Assembly (NCBI RefSeq): GCF_020283565.1
Contig: NC_060064.1
Coordinates: forward strand, 17,566,337 to 17,630,336
Length of the DNA: 64,000 nt
Reading direction: 5' to 3'
Source: Trifolium pratense
Lineage: Eukaryota; Streptophyta; Magnoliopsida; Fabales; Fabaceae
The notes below the pieces were generated by a model, which worked only from the letters and a program-made list of their open reading frames with translations, was not told where the DNA came from and made no database searches. A program made the translations under genes and the position numbers. Within the stretch, counting starts at the first letter, position 1, and the number at the start of each line of letters is the position of its first letter. Positions 12,231-28,079 of the stretch are shown one piece after another.

Positions 12231-13084
12231 CAGTAAGGTCGATTTGTAAATGTGAGAACAAGTTTTCTTAATATGGTTTTTTATGATTTGAGTTGCCTTT
12301 TCCCCTATATGTATGGTGTAGAATCAGATATAGCTGTAAGTATGCTTCAGAATGAAGGAAAAGCAAATGATTCAACCATTTTATGTTTCTCATATGGTAA
12401 TGAAAGTACTGATTTGTTTTTCTTTATGCAATTTAAACTTGCTATCAATTTCCTATGTGTCGTGCAATTTACGATGTTGCTATATAATTACAGCTCTGTA
12501 GTTAGTTTAACGAGAGGATCTTTTTTACTATGTTATGTATATGGGAGATTTGGTGCTTAATGCGGTCTATTTTCGTTTTTGAGTTAAGGTCTATTTCAAT
12601 GATCACATATTACGAGATAACGAGATTACATTATGATGGTTGCTGTGTGACGGGAAGTTCTGTTATAATATGCTTTGAATGCTTGTTTAAAAATTGATCA
12701 ATTACACGAAAATAAGTAGCTGGGAAAGTGTTACTTTATGGCATGTATGGTTGATTTCGGATTTTGGAAGAGGGTTACAAGGACGAGCGACTCGGACTTT
12801 AATAGGTTTACGCTCTCATAAGTCTAAAAATGACAATGTTTTATGTCGTTATATAAGTATATGGATAATTAGTTGCCTTGAAATTGTCTGATAACACTAC
12901 CTATAAATCGACCAAGTGCATCTAAATGCTAATGTTAGGTAGCACTTATTAAGATTTCTTGTCTCGGTTTCAAAATTTTGATGTTTACATCCTTGCCTTT
13001 TCCTTCTTGTGTCTGTTTCAACAGTGACTATGATGGCACACTAAAGGAAGCGTTGTCAATTTACTCATAATTTAAAAGTAGCCT
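12231..13084. other. Non-coding spacer between repeat arrays
   Basis: Open frames occur here (for instance 12252-12560), but they are AT-rich, lack homology I recognise, and have no flanking splice or promoter context. No gene is supported. Confidence 0.4.
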
Positions 13085-13800
13085 GATGCCTTCAATGTTT
13101 ATATTATATGAATTTAATTTTATTCATTCATAATAATAGAAGCGATGGATTTGTTGTGATTTAATGACCCTGAATGCAAATATAGACGGAGAATTGCCAC
13201 TGTGAGATGGAATACAGGATGTCTCGATGACCCAAACTGAATTATGGTAATTATTAGTTCTATAAATATTTCAAGTATTTGGATTCTTTGGTGACCCTAA
13301 AGAAAACGTTGTGAATGAACTAAACTCATAATTTTAAATTTGGATGCTGTCTTAAATGGTACTTTGGTACGTGAAATTTTATTCCTATAATGGATGAATC
13401 TATTGTGCTTTTATGATTCTTACTGCAATCCTAGATTGAGAATTGTCGCATGAGATAGAACATGAGATGTCTCGATGATTTGAAATGAATCATTTATATT
13501 ATTTGTTCCATGAATTTTTGAAATGTTGGTATGCCTCAATGACCCTAAAGGAAACATGAATATTTTACTTATAATGTAAAAGTTGGATGCTGATGTAAAT
13601 GAGACATTGATATGAAGTTTGATTCATAATATAAGAGATGAATTTGTTGTGCTTTTTTATGACCTGAATTGAATGCAATTCTAAAATGTAAATTGCCACT
13701 ATAAAATGAAATATGGGATGCTTCGGTGACCCGAAACGATCCCTGAATATTATGTTCCATGAATTTAGAAATTGTGAGATGCCTGAATGTTGTACTTCTA
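13085..13800. repeat. Three diverged 235-250 bp tandem repeats
   Basis: Three successive blocks (about 13085-13330, 13330-13560 and 13560-13800) share the same order of phrases: TTTTATTC...TAATA, GATGAATYTRTTGTG, TTTTATGA..., GARAATTGYC..., a GATGTCTCGATGA-like word, a CATGAATTT-like word, and AATGACCCTAAAG. They also share the AATGACCCTA word with the 5.4-12.2 kb array, so the two arrays may have one origin. They sit directly upstream of the ARP7-like exon and may be intron sequence. Confidence 0.65.
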
Positions 13801-13873
13801 ATATGAACATGTTCTTGAGCATTTGCTTTCTGGTTATTTTGTATATCGTCACATTTTTGGTTTTATAAATTAG

Positions 13874-15201
13874 ATATTGCGCCTGTGATTGAGGGTGCTG
13901 TTCACCACATCGGTTCAAGAAGATTTGAGTTTGGAGGTACTGATCTAACTAATTTCCTGGCTCAAGAACTTGGCAAATCAAATCCGCAAGTAAATATCAG
14001 CATGTCTGATGTGGAGAAAATAAAAGAGCAATATTCATGCTGTGTTGAAGATGAGTTAGCTTATCAGAAAACCCAATATTTTTGTCCTGTGGAGAAACAT
14101 AGGCTTCCTGATGGATAGGTCTGCTTTTCGGATTTCTATGATAGTTTTGACTTGTGATACTGACTAATTTGCTATCCGTGATTTTTATGTTATTTTTTGA
14201 TAATTTGGTATTATGTTACGCAAATTAATACTGACTGCAAGAATGAGAAGGAATTTAAAATGAAAGGGAAGGTGGGGGTGAAGAATATATAAGGAGAGAG
14301 ACTAAGGCTATGTTTGGGGAGAAGCATGCTTATTTTTCATTTCTAAGTTATAGAAATTATACAATGTTTCTTAACTCGATTAAAAGGGTGATTGAAATAT
14401 TATATGGTCATCTATCATGCCATTCTTCAATTGTTTTTAAATTCTCAAAATATATGTTCTTAACTGATGTTGGTACTTCATAACACATTCTGTTCTTAAC
14501 TTTTCATGTGTAGCGATTAAAATCTTATGTTTCTGACTTATCATACAAATTTCTTTTACCATGTTGTATGCTTTAACTAGCTTGTTTTGGGGTAGTCTGT
14601 TGCAAGTTCTCTAGAAGAAGCTCAGATTGTTAAAACTTGTATATGAACATTTCATATTCTTTTAGGAGGGGCTGTGTAAAATTATTTCCTTGAAGGGTGC
14701 TCAAGCTGGCTATTGACAGTGCTGCGTTCCCAGCAACTTTTTTCATGCCAATCCGGCAACAGTCATCTTCTATTAACTAGACCACCTTGAAGGTTAATTG
14801 CTAGGAGCTTCTTTTTTGACATCCCATATTTCTAAAAAACCACACGTGTGTCCAGAAGTATACCTCTGGAGGGCAACAGAACTGTATTTTTTTCCGGAAG
14901 TATAATTTCGAATTTACTTTGGGGGGCTGGAAAAAGACTCCTTATCAGGGTAAAAACTTTCAGACTTGCCAAATTTTGTTCCCTTGCCCTTGCCATGCTT
15001 ACTTGTTAACTGTGTTTTCACATTTGAATTTCTAACAACGGATCTTCAATAATTTATGGCTTAATTTGAAGGTTGAATTTGTCTTATAGGTGATAACAAT
15101 TGGGAGAGAAAGATGCACAATTGGCGAAGCTTTATTCCAGCCATGTCTGTTGGGTTTAGAAGCTCATGGCATTGTTGAGCAGCTTGTCCGTGCTATGATT
15201 G
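13874..15201 (+). pseudogene. ARP7-like pseudogene fragment (two exons)
   Basis: Exon A (13874-14118) follows an AAATTAG acceptor and encodes IAPVIEGAVHHIGSRRFEF through MSDVEKIKEQY to KHRLPDG. Exon B (15090-15201) follows CTTATAG and encodes VITIGRERCTIGEALFQ through HGIVEQLVRAMI, ending before a GT donor. This order and wording match plant actin-related protein 7, a nuclear ARP of chromatin-remodelling complexes. Exon A ends in TAG (14116-14118) where the family has a glutamine codon at the splice junction, so a CAG to TAG change gives an in-frame stop. The family's N-terminal exons and the last roughly 80 residues are absent. I therefore call it a truncated relic. Confidence 0.8.
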
Positions 15202-18200
15202 GTTTGTGGTGGCACTTCTTCTATGATTGATAAACTTTTCATCTTTGTTAGTTATGGTTAATTTAGTATAAACTTGCACGTTCGCCTTTGTTTCTAAGGA
15301 TCCTGAATATAAGGGAAAATTTGTAAGGATCCCGAGGACAAAACAGCTTAGCATTGGACATTTTTGGACTGATAAATATCACAGTGCGTGTTTACAAACC
15401 TGAATAGAAACTATAAGTAGTAAATTTGTAAATTTCGATCTAGAATTATTGGTCGAAAATCCTGCGATTTCACATTGTGAATATTAGTTTTGATTGGCCA
15501 GACCAGATAAATTTGGGGACCGAAGAGGCAGGTCTGACCCAAATTAGGATAGCCCTTTTGGGCTACATTACCTTGTTCTATAAGGCTCACCTGGCATAAA
15601 GGATAGAAGACTAATGACTACTTCTTTTAACTATACCCCACATTTTATGGTTTTCCCCAAAATACCCCCACTCACTATTTCTTTTCCCACACCTTCACAT
15701 TCCATGGTACACTGTAAACTACGTGCTTATGGCACTCTTTTTCTAGAAATGTGTGAAGGGTATTTATAAAATTGTAGATCTATATGCTTAGTCTGGCCTT
15801 TGTTTTCCTTGATCTTGACATTTGCTAGGAACTTTGTCAAGGAGATAAAACCATATATCAAAGGTTTTTGATTTGTTTCTACGTATGTTTTACGCTGTAA
15901 GCGAACGTAATGTTTTTATTTTTATTTTTGCCAACTCTTATCATGGAGATAAACCATATATCAAGGTTTCTACTACTTTTTTTCTTGTGTGGTGTAGAAC
16001 CAGTTGAAGTGCAATATGGATGAAAGGCATATGATTTTATCATATATCAAGGTTAGCTATTGCTATTTTAGTGTGTATAAATTTTATTATTGTATTAATT
16101 AGAGATTAGAAGCCAAGAAATATCAAACCTGATTTCTCCAGACGCCGTGCATCCTCGAGGTCGCGTTTGCTTCGTCCCACCACCATGCCCATCCTCTTCT
16201 CCATGACTTCCCTTTCACTCCTTTTTGCACCCGACCACTACCAACCTCCGGTGTGACAAAAGGTTGTGTCCTCTCGCGATGTGAGCTTTGACCGCCGATG
16301 ACAGCAATGGCGGCCCTTTTTTTGGAATTGTTCTTTCAGTAAATAGAAGTGTTAGTTTAACTTAGGAGAAGATTAAATGTGAGGAAGAAGGGATTGAGAA
16401 GATGAAGGAGGGAAGAATGAGGAAGAAGGGGTTTTTAAATAAAAAATTCTAATTTCCAAAAAATATGAAAACTAAATTAAAAAATAATAGGTGCACCAAA
16501 ATAATAATATAAATAATTAATTTATATATGTGTGTAATGACGTGACAGTCCACATCGTTTAAAGTGTCCATGTGTTGGTGCCACATGGATTTTTGTTAGT
16601 CAATTAACCATTGACCTGACTATAGGGACTAAATGTACAAACAGTGATATTTAGAAGACTATAAAGTGCAATTTTATTTTAGGGGACTAAAAATAAGTTC
16701 TAAAATTTTAAAGGGACTAAAAATATATTTAATCCTTTATAATATTACATGTTTGATTGGTCCTTTGTCACCACTAAGCAAATTTTCCCCATGCTATGCA
16801 AATATTTTTCTACAAATTGTGGGAACAACTCTTAATATCTATCTTTGTCACATTCTATAATTCTACTGCTTTTCAGATAGGTATTTGGTGTAGAACCAAC
16901 TGAAAGTGAAGTTCTGTATATTTGTTCTTTTGTCTACGGTCCTCTATATAGCTAATTTAGTGTGTGTGTAAATATTATGCTCTATTGTTGTGTGGATTTA
17001 AGATTAGAAATTAAGACATCCAAAGACCCATTTTAGTATTTAATCAGTGTGTCTGATTATGTAGACCGGTAGATGTACCTTATTACATATGATTAACAAG
17101 AGAATTGGGACTCATCCAACTTGAATCAGGGAAAATGAAAACTTGGTGAAGGGACTTGTGCAGAGATGTACTGATTGGACAGAACATGCAGGTTGCAGCT
17201 ACAAAGTCGGTCAATAGTGCTGGTATGTATTTTTTTCTTTCTTTCTGGTATGTATTTCAATGTGCATAGTAACAACATGACTCTAGATTACATGAGTAAG
17301 TAATGACTAGGAGGAGTCTAGGACGTGAAATGAAAATTAATGGGAAAACGAAATTAATGAAAATTATTGGCGTGCTTGGAATTCACCATCGGAGGGGGCG
17401 AATGCATGCTTTTTTGAAGCTACAAATTGTAGCTGTAGCTTATGCAATTCTATGTTAAATTGCCATTGGAATGTGAATAAATGACCAAACGCGTTCCCAA
17501 ACGCTCACTTAACCTTATAACAGTTTAGAATTGGTTGATATTTTAAACCGGTTTAGTTTCAGATAACTGGTTTTAAACCAATTTTTTTATTAAAACTGGT
17601 TTATTTTTGAAAAAATTGGTTTTTATAAATCAGTTTTTTTTGGTAAAGAAGAACTGATTTTTATTAGCAAAGGATTTTTCTTAATTTCAAGATATTTTAA
17701 TTTTATTTAAATACATTAACATTAATTAAATTATTAATAATTATATTAAGAAGTGGTAGCAGGGTGGCTGCCGGTGGTGGTGGATGGTGGTGATCGGTAG
17801 CTTTTCCGGTAACATGTTGTGGTGGTCCGGCGGTCCACGGCGGCGCTCCGGTGGCCATTGGGCGGAGCTCTGGCCGGAGGCATTTTAATATTTTTAATTA
17901 ATATAATTAGCTTAATTTATTATTTTTATTAATGATAAATTTATCTATTTTAAATAAAAATTGTTAAAGATGTGAGTTGAACCCATGCACTTTAGTTTGG
18001 AATAACAACTATATGCCGCTAGACCAAATAGTTTCATTTGTTATTATTTTATATTTTTGTATGTATGTTAAACTGTTTTTTTATATTCTATTTTAAATTA
18101 ATTGAAAAAATGATTTTGATTAAAAACTTGTAGAAAGTTTATTTTTGTTAAAGAATTTAAAAAGTGGATCATAAATTTGAACTAGAAGTTTTAAACTGAA

Positions 18201-18637
18201 CTATAATTGGTTTTTAAAAGTGGTTCAGTTTGAAACCATATCAAATGGTCCAGTTTAAAATATGGTTCAATGCAGTTCGAATTACAATTTGGTCCAGTGA
18301 ACTAAATTTTTGAACACCCACCCCAAGTATTACTTTGTTCCTTGATTTTTGTAAGGGATAAAATATCTTGATTACCTAAAGTAAACTACATTAGGTGCTT
18401 TTGCAATTATAAATATGTACAAAGTAATAAATAAAATTTTAAATATGAATGGTGACTCAATATATTAGAGATGTGGTTTGCATCATGCATAAAATTTTAT
18501 TTGTCGAGTGTTCTAAGTTTTCTTTATCATGAAAACACGTATCATGTATGATTATGTGATCATTTTACTCCTTTCAAGCATACATAGACCAAAGGTCTTG
18601 TTAAATTACTCTCAAGAAGTTTGCAATTATTTTTTAG
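15202..18637. other. Repeat-derived non-coding DNA
   Basis: No gene seen. A phrase around GGTGTAGAACCARYTGAA plus TTAGTGTGTRT...TTATT occurs at about 15993-16100 and again at about 16888-17010, so a unit was duplicated. Between the copies lies a GC-richer piece (about 16130-16320) and a block ending in GGGACTAAAAATATATTTAA (to about 16735), the terminal motif of a common plant MITE type. The part at 17530-18320 is dense in GGTTTAAACC/AACTGGTTT words and ends in TTTGAACACCCACCCC, resembling a degraded hAT-type element; its borders could not be fixed. Confidence 0.5.
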
Positions 18638-19066
18638 GTTAAACGTAGTTTTGGTCCCCCTATTTTGTTTTACGAAATTTTGTTCCTCCTATTTTACAAT
18701 GAAGAGAAAGAACACACACTCTTAAAATAATTTTAATTTCTTAGTTTATGTTTTTAATTTAAGAAATAATAAAATATGATTTAAATAATAAATAATTAAA
18801 TTAAATATGATATGGCAACCTCATAAGCATATATCACGTACCATTTCATTTAAAGAATGTGTCATGCCATAAAAATTGAAGAATAAATGAAAGGGGTGTA
18901 CCAAATGTTTGCAATTTTTAATATAGGAGACCAAAATTGCGCAAAAAAAAAAGGGGGGGGGGGGATCCAATTTGTTCATTTTCAAAATAGGGGGACCAAA
19001 ATTGCACAAAACAATAGAGGGATTTAAATTGCACATTTTATAAAATAGAGAGATCGAAACTATATT
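18638..19066. mobile_element. MITE-like element, GGTTAAACGTAGTTTTGGTCC
   Basis: The left end reads GGTTAAACGTAGTTTTGGTCC. The right end, read on the minus strand, gives GGGCTTAAATATAGTTTCGATC, so the termini are imperfect inverted repeats. Flanking T-rich text is similar on both sides, but the duplication is not exact. An eleven-base G run lies inside (about 18954-18964). No coding capacity. Confidence 0.5.
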
Positions 19067-19415
19067 TAAGCCCTTATTTTATACAATTTTTTTTGGAATC
19101 TTGTTAAGTTGTTATGTTAATTGGTAAGTATTAATTGTCTAGTATATTCTTAATTAATATCTGTCCATTAAAAAGTATTAATTTATAAGTTAAATTTAAT
19201 ATGATTTTGTGTTACAATTACAAACCACAAAAAAGTAAAAATTACTATAAAAGAAATGTAACAAAAATAACCAGTTTTTTTTTTTTAAAAACATAATCCC
19301 TAAACATGTTTATATCGATTTCCCTCCCCCCTTATTTTTTTTCCAGCTTTTCCTCTTCACTAATATATTAATTTACCAGTGCCATGTACGGATTAGTATT
19401 CACTAATAAAAATAG

Positions 19416-19895
19416 GGTTAAATATGTTTTCTCCCTTTAAATATCACAAATATTATTTTTAGTCTCTATAAAAATATTCAGCAACTTTTGGTCTCTAAAG
19501 TATTTTTTGTCATGATTTTTGGTTCATACTTTTCAGTCAACTCGTGCATATTATTTAATTTTTTTTTGTGTTCATGTTTAATACATTATAGAAATCTCTG
19601 TTACCAAAGTTTAATTTTTTTTAACAAGAGATGAATTAAATATGAATTTTTAGTTTTTTGCGCATAAAAATTCATTTTATATTAAAAATTTATAAATATA
19701 TGGAAAATGTTGTGATAATATTATAAATATGAATATAAAATACCATTTAAAAATGTGAAAGTACACAATAGTTTGATTAAGAGTAGGATCAAAAGTTGTG
19801 ATAGAAAATATCTGAGGACCAAAAATTGCCTAAAATTTTGATAGAGATTAAAAACAAAATTCAAGATATTTATAGAGACTAAAAACTTATTTAAC
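19416..19895. mobile_element. MITE-like element, GGTTAAATATGTTTT
   Basis: The left end GGTTAAATATGTTTTCTCCC and the right end (minus strand) GTTAAATAAGTTTTTAGTCTC form imperfect inverted repeats around AT-rich, non-coding sequence. No clear target-site duplication is visible. It lies about 0.45 kb upstream of the MAP kinase start codon and may form part of its upstream region. Confidence 0.5.
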
Positions 19896-20349
19896 AAATG
19901 ATTTTTATAGTGTTATATAATTTTGTGTAAAATTTTTTTTTGCATGCACTAAAATCAAAACAAGGCGTAATTGCAGTACCGTTTTCATATTTAAGAAAAA
20001 AAAATAAAAATCATAGAAATGTTGAGAGATTTCCAAAACCTCAGTCAAAATTCAGAAATAGCATATTATTCCCGTCTTGATAAGAAAACAAGAGGTTAAA
20101 AGCAAGGGTCAAAAAAGTGGCACATCTTCTTGGGTTCACACAAGCTTTTCTTCTAATTTCAATGTTCACATCATAAGCATGCTGACTTATAACACAAACA
20201 AACAAACACACACCTTGACCTTTCTCTCTCCTTCACCGCGTACAATCCTTGACCCAAGCCAAATGTTAAAACACTTTTACTACTCCTAATCACACGTAAG
20301 TAACTTCACAAACCATTTTTGGATTTTCAATTTTCATTCAAAGAAAGAC

Positions 20350-23844
<3,495 letters not shown>

Positions 23845-24219
23845 GATTTTGTATTTTACATTCTATCTGTATAGTTAAATACTTCAGGATTGATTTACAA
23901 TACTACTGGCAAATTAGTCTCCACTAAAATATGAAACATCATTGAATATATTGAGCACTATATTTATATTGACATTCTCATCTCACTTTTATTTTATTGC
24001 TCAATTAGAATGAATTTGTATAAGATAATCACAAGACTTGAAAAAGTTGATAAATATTTAGCTTTGAATCTTACATCATCATCAAGCCATCAAGTTCCAT
24101 AGACTAGTAGAGAAAGAAATAAAACTGTTTAATTAAACTATAATTTGAAACACCATTCACTTATCAACTTTCACAAATGATTATGAGAAAGATCATTACT
24201 AAAAAGTAACCTACATAGA

Positions 24220-26607
24220 CTAATACATCTCAACATATTTCATGCTGTAAGCACACTTCTTGAGCTCCAACTTATCAATAGGTAAACTCTCTTCCGGAAA
24301 ATCACATGCTCCGATTTTCTCAGGACCTTGATCAGGCAACAGATCACAAGGCGGAGGCGTCACTCCGCTAGTCATCCCTTCAATATCAGTACATGTCCAT
24401 GGCCTTTTCTTGGCCTTGACTGCCATCCCTAGTGTTACATTAGCAATACAAATTCCCTTAAAAGGATCATTGGAAATTCCTTCAAACTTTGCTGCTATGG
24501 TAACATTCTCAGCCACAACATCTCTATAGTTGATATTTGCAATCTCAGGCAAAGCATTAGGATCAAAGTGAGTATCAGCATGTGAATTATAATCACCTGT
24601 CATCTTAAATGCCCATTTCATAGTATGCATGGTAAATCTTTTCACATATATGTCCTTCACATACCCTCCTCTACCAACAGCTGTTTTGATTCTGACACCT
24701 GATTCTGTTTGGATGGCTGTGATGTCTTCAGCTCTAACATCTTGTATCCCTCCTGACATCTCACTTCCTAAGGCTATGGTTGCACTGAATGGTGAAATGC
24801 ATGTTAGTCTTCTGATTACTAGTTGTTTTGTGGGCCATCCAAATTTTATGCCATACTCATCCCATCCACTCTTCACAGCAACACAGTCATCTCCAGAAAC
24901 TATGTAACAGTCTTCAATTTTTACATTTGTGCAAGAATCTAACATGAACACAAAAGAAATGAGCATAATGTTTATCAGTCCAATCAATGGTTTTTTGGTT
25001 GCATTGTATCAAATGCTTGCTAATGTTAACTTTCATTTAGACCCTAGTGGAATAAACAATTTACGGTATCTTTGAGCTTAGCTCAGTTGGTACTTGGTAG
25101 GAACATCGCATTATATATATTCCCCTGAGCTTAGTTCAATTAGTAGGAACATCACTTTATATATGCAGGAGGTGGAGTTCGAACCCCGGACACTCCACTT
25201 ATTCACCTCAAGGGTGAAATTTCTAGTCACTAGGCCACTTGACAATTTTTTTTTAATTAAACGCTATATCATAAACGTTTATCATATCTATGTTTATGTA
25301 TTGTGTAAGCTATTTCTATAACAAAAGATAAAGTGTTTATGCTATAAGTGCTTAATTAAGTAACTTATCCAACCATGAACTATAAACTATTTTCATAAAA
25401 TATCCTAGAGAGCTTATGTAAATAAGTTAAGATAGCTTATAGACATGTTACAAGTTGTTTTTATAAGCTCTCCTAAACAATCTCACAAGTGTTGATATTT
25501 GTAAATAAATTCAAATATGTTAATCTGAACATCCTCTTAATGCTCAAATAAGTCAAGTACTGACCTGGATTGATACCATCAGTGTTAGGAGATGTGACAG
25601 GAGCAATAATAGTGATGCCTTGCACAATAATGTTGCTGTATATAGTGTTGAAATTTTTGTTATTATATAGCCTTTGAAAGTACAAGAGGAACTAAGAGAT
25701 GAAATGTGAATTTAAGAACATATCATAGTTACCTGCTGTAAACAGGATGAACATTCCATGATGGAGAATTGAGGAGAGTTAGATTTGAGATTTGAATGCT
25801 GTCCGAGAACATAAGTTCAATCAGGTATGGTCGAGTGTACTTCAACTTTTTTCTGTGAAACTGTTGCCACCAAAATGTACCTTGACCATCTATGGTGCCA
25901 TTTTCCCCTGTTAACAAAAGGATCACAGTTGATTATTGATATCAAGATTTATCTAAATCTATATACACAATTTCTATTGTAGATTACTTATTATGAAGGT
26001 GGTCCACTGTCTACTATGGACTTGTTCCGAAAAATTGTCGAAAACGAAAGATCTTTTCATCTTTCGTTGTCCTTAACAAGTAGAAGCTCACAGTTCTTTC
26101 CATCTTTATGACCTAGGCGATGACGATGATCTAATCGATGACAGTTTTCATAAACAATGAGCAAATGATTAAATGAATGAGTTGAGTTTTAAGACACACA
26201 TATGTGTTTTATCTTGTTTTTGTCCAATAGCAAGGACGACTGTGAACTTCTACTTTCGGAGATCAATTCAAACGATTTTTAAATATTGGTTCATAGTAGC
26301 TATTTTTAACCAAATACAACATCCAAAGTCAATTTTTGTCGCCACAGAGCTAATGACACTAAAACTTTTGAATACATGATACATGGTACTTGTATTTGTG
26401 ATTTTCTTACAAATCACTCAAGTAGTTCTTTGAGTAACTTTTTTGTATGTTTTTTCCCCATACCTGTGATAATAACATCCGTGAGGTTAGTTCCAAATAT
26501 GAGGCTTGTGAATCTTCCTGCTGGTGCATCTCTTCCTCTACCGTATGATGGTAAGGGTGCAATCACAGGCCACTCAGTTATATCCTAAATCATCATTTTA
26601 TTAATAC

Positions 26608-26643
<36 letters not shown>

Positions 26644-27700
26644 CAAAAAGTTAGTATCAAAGTTCATTCATCGGTTTTCGTAATTTTCTTTCCTTACACT
26701 TTCTCTTCGTAGAACTAAACGTAAAAGTCAGCACTCAGCAGTAGCACACATGAAAGTGCCAAAAAGTGGCACACTCAGAATAGTAAAGATAGAAACAGAC
26801 AAAAATGTGATGGACCACACTATGGCATGATAGAGTTGGTGTGTGAATGTAGGAATAATAAAACTAAAGTGTGTCACGAAAAGTTGTTTTTTGGGAATCA
26901 AAGGTTTAAGAGCTTAAATATTGCTTTCATTAATTATTATTTTTTGTCAAGTAGTCTACTAACTAGAAATTTCATAAGTGGGATGACCGATGTTTAAATT
27001 TTGGTCACCTTCATATATATAATGCAATGTATCTACCAACTGAGCTAAACTCACGCGGCATATTGCTTTCATTAATTATTAAAGAATATATTGATATGTT
27101 TGATATTGTGTGTTTGGGATAACATAATTGATTTTGTACAATGTAAACATGATTTTAATGAAACAAGTGGTTCAACTTAAGTGATTGCTAATAAGTTCCA
27201 CTTAACTATAAATTGTGTTGAGGAATCTAAATACAAACTTTAGTCGTAACAATCATCGATCAGTTCAGCCGAACTCTAAATTATCAGATCTAGAACATTT
27301 TGGTGAATTAGTCACCAAAAAAGAGTAGAAATTAATTAGATACCTGAGAAGCAAGAAGAACAGCATCTTTGTCCAAATAGAGAGTAAAATGACTTATAAG
27401 ACTGAAACTACCAGTAAGCCATTTTCCTGCAGGAACATAGAGCTGAGAACCACCATCAGAACCATACTGACTTAGATGACTAATTGCAGATTGAAAAGCC
27501 TTTGTGTTAGATGTGTTTCCATCTCCAACACCACCAAAATCTGTCAATGAAGCACTGTGTGCTCTGCAGTTTATACCATTGTACTCAAATGAAGTTGTCA
27601 CAATTTTGGCTTTTCTACTTTCAGCTCTTTCTGGACATACAAGTGTCACAAGAAAGAGAACAAAAATTATTTTAATTACCTGTAAAATCAACATAGTCAT
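24220..27700 (-). CDS. Probable polygalacturonase, GH28 (five exons)
   Basis: Secreted glycoside hydrolase of family 28, expected to cut alpha-1,4-galacturonan of pectin in the cell wall. Exons in coding order: 27700-27344, 26584-26464, 25907-25733, 25635-25565, 24938-24220; junctions are GT-AG and in frame, giving 480 residues, the usual size for this plant subgroup. A hydrophobic N-terminus (about residues 3-22) looks like a signal peptide. GH28 motifs: NTDG at 235-238, the catalytic SGDDC at 256-260, and RIK at 324-326. The usual GHG histidine motif is replaced by ALGSEMSGG (297-305), which I recall as normal for this PG-like subgroup. Exons 2-5 closely match the plant type annotated as probable polygalacturonase (PSYGRGRDA, WNVHPVY, MTGDY). 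An ATG at 27700 is followed by another two codons on; either could be used. It is convergent with the MAP kinase, 375 bp between stops. Introns 1 and 4 carry SINEs. Confidence 0.93.
25074..25246 (+). mobile_element. tRNA-derived SINE in polygalacturonase intron 4
   Basis: Starts TGAGCTTAGCTCAGTTGG (A box), has a perfect-looking B box GAGTTCGAACCCCGG, and ends CACTAGGCCACTTGAC. The head is duplicated: a second CTGAGCTTAGTTCAATTAG lies 52 bases further on, so two heads share one body. It is antisense to the host gene. Confidence 0.7.
26610..26640. repeat. AAT microsatellite in polygalacturonase intron 1
   Basis: About ten tandem AAT units immediately beyond exon 2 on the intron side. Likely length-polymorphic. 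Confidence 0.9.
26940..27059 (-). mobile_element. SINE in polygalacturonase intron 1
   Basis: On the minus strand it starts GTGAGTTTAGCTCAGTTGG and ends in CTTGAC with an A tail. It is bracketed by a perfect 22-bp direct repeat starting ATATTGCTTTC (26918-26939 and 27060-27081), clear proof of insertion. Same orientation as the host gene. Confidence 0.85.
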
Positions 27701-27922
27701 GAAAAAAATTGTTAAATAAATTATGTAAGTAGAAAAAATGTAGCAGAATTTGTCTAAGCATGTGCACTATTATAAGAACAGAATATGAGAATAATAGAGG
27801 GTAAGGATAAATAGTCTCAATTGTACCCTTATGTGAGTTTTCCACAAGAGCTTCATTCTAAGAAAATTAACTTTGGGATTTGAATTTGTTTTGGTATATT
27901 TGGAGAGTGAAGCTATGTCAAG

Positions 27923-27931
27923 TATTTATAG
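27923..27931 (-). promoter_or_regulatory. TATA box of the polygalacturonase gene
   Basis: The minus strand reads GCTATAAATACTTGAC here, about 225 bp before the start codon, followed by pyrimidine/AC-rich sequence. A good match to the plant TATA consensus at a plausible distance; the transcription start is not demonstrated. Confidence 0.55.
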
Positions 27932-28079
27932 CTCAAGTTCTAGTTAAGGAGGGTGATAGGTCCATTGGTTCCTAAAAGTTGAAAAGGATAAACTTCACGA
28001 GCTTTTTGTCATTTTTAAAAGTAAATGTGCACAACATCTCTTATATATTAAGAAAGTATGTTTGTACCGAACTACCGAT

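Noticed and set aside
12252..12560. 102-residue open frame
   Set aside because: AT-rich, phenylalanine/leucine-rich translation without family resemblance, within decayed repeat DNA.
18954..18964. G-run as a possible G-quadruplex regulatory element
   Set aside because: A single homopolymer inside a MITE, without further G-tracts close by; more likely a slippage run.
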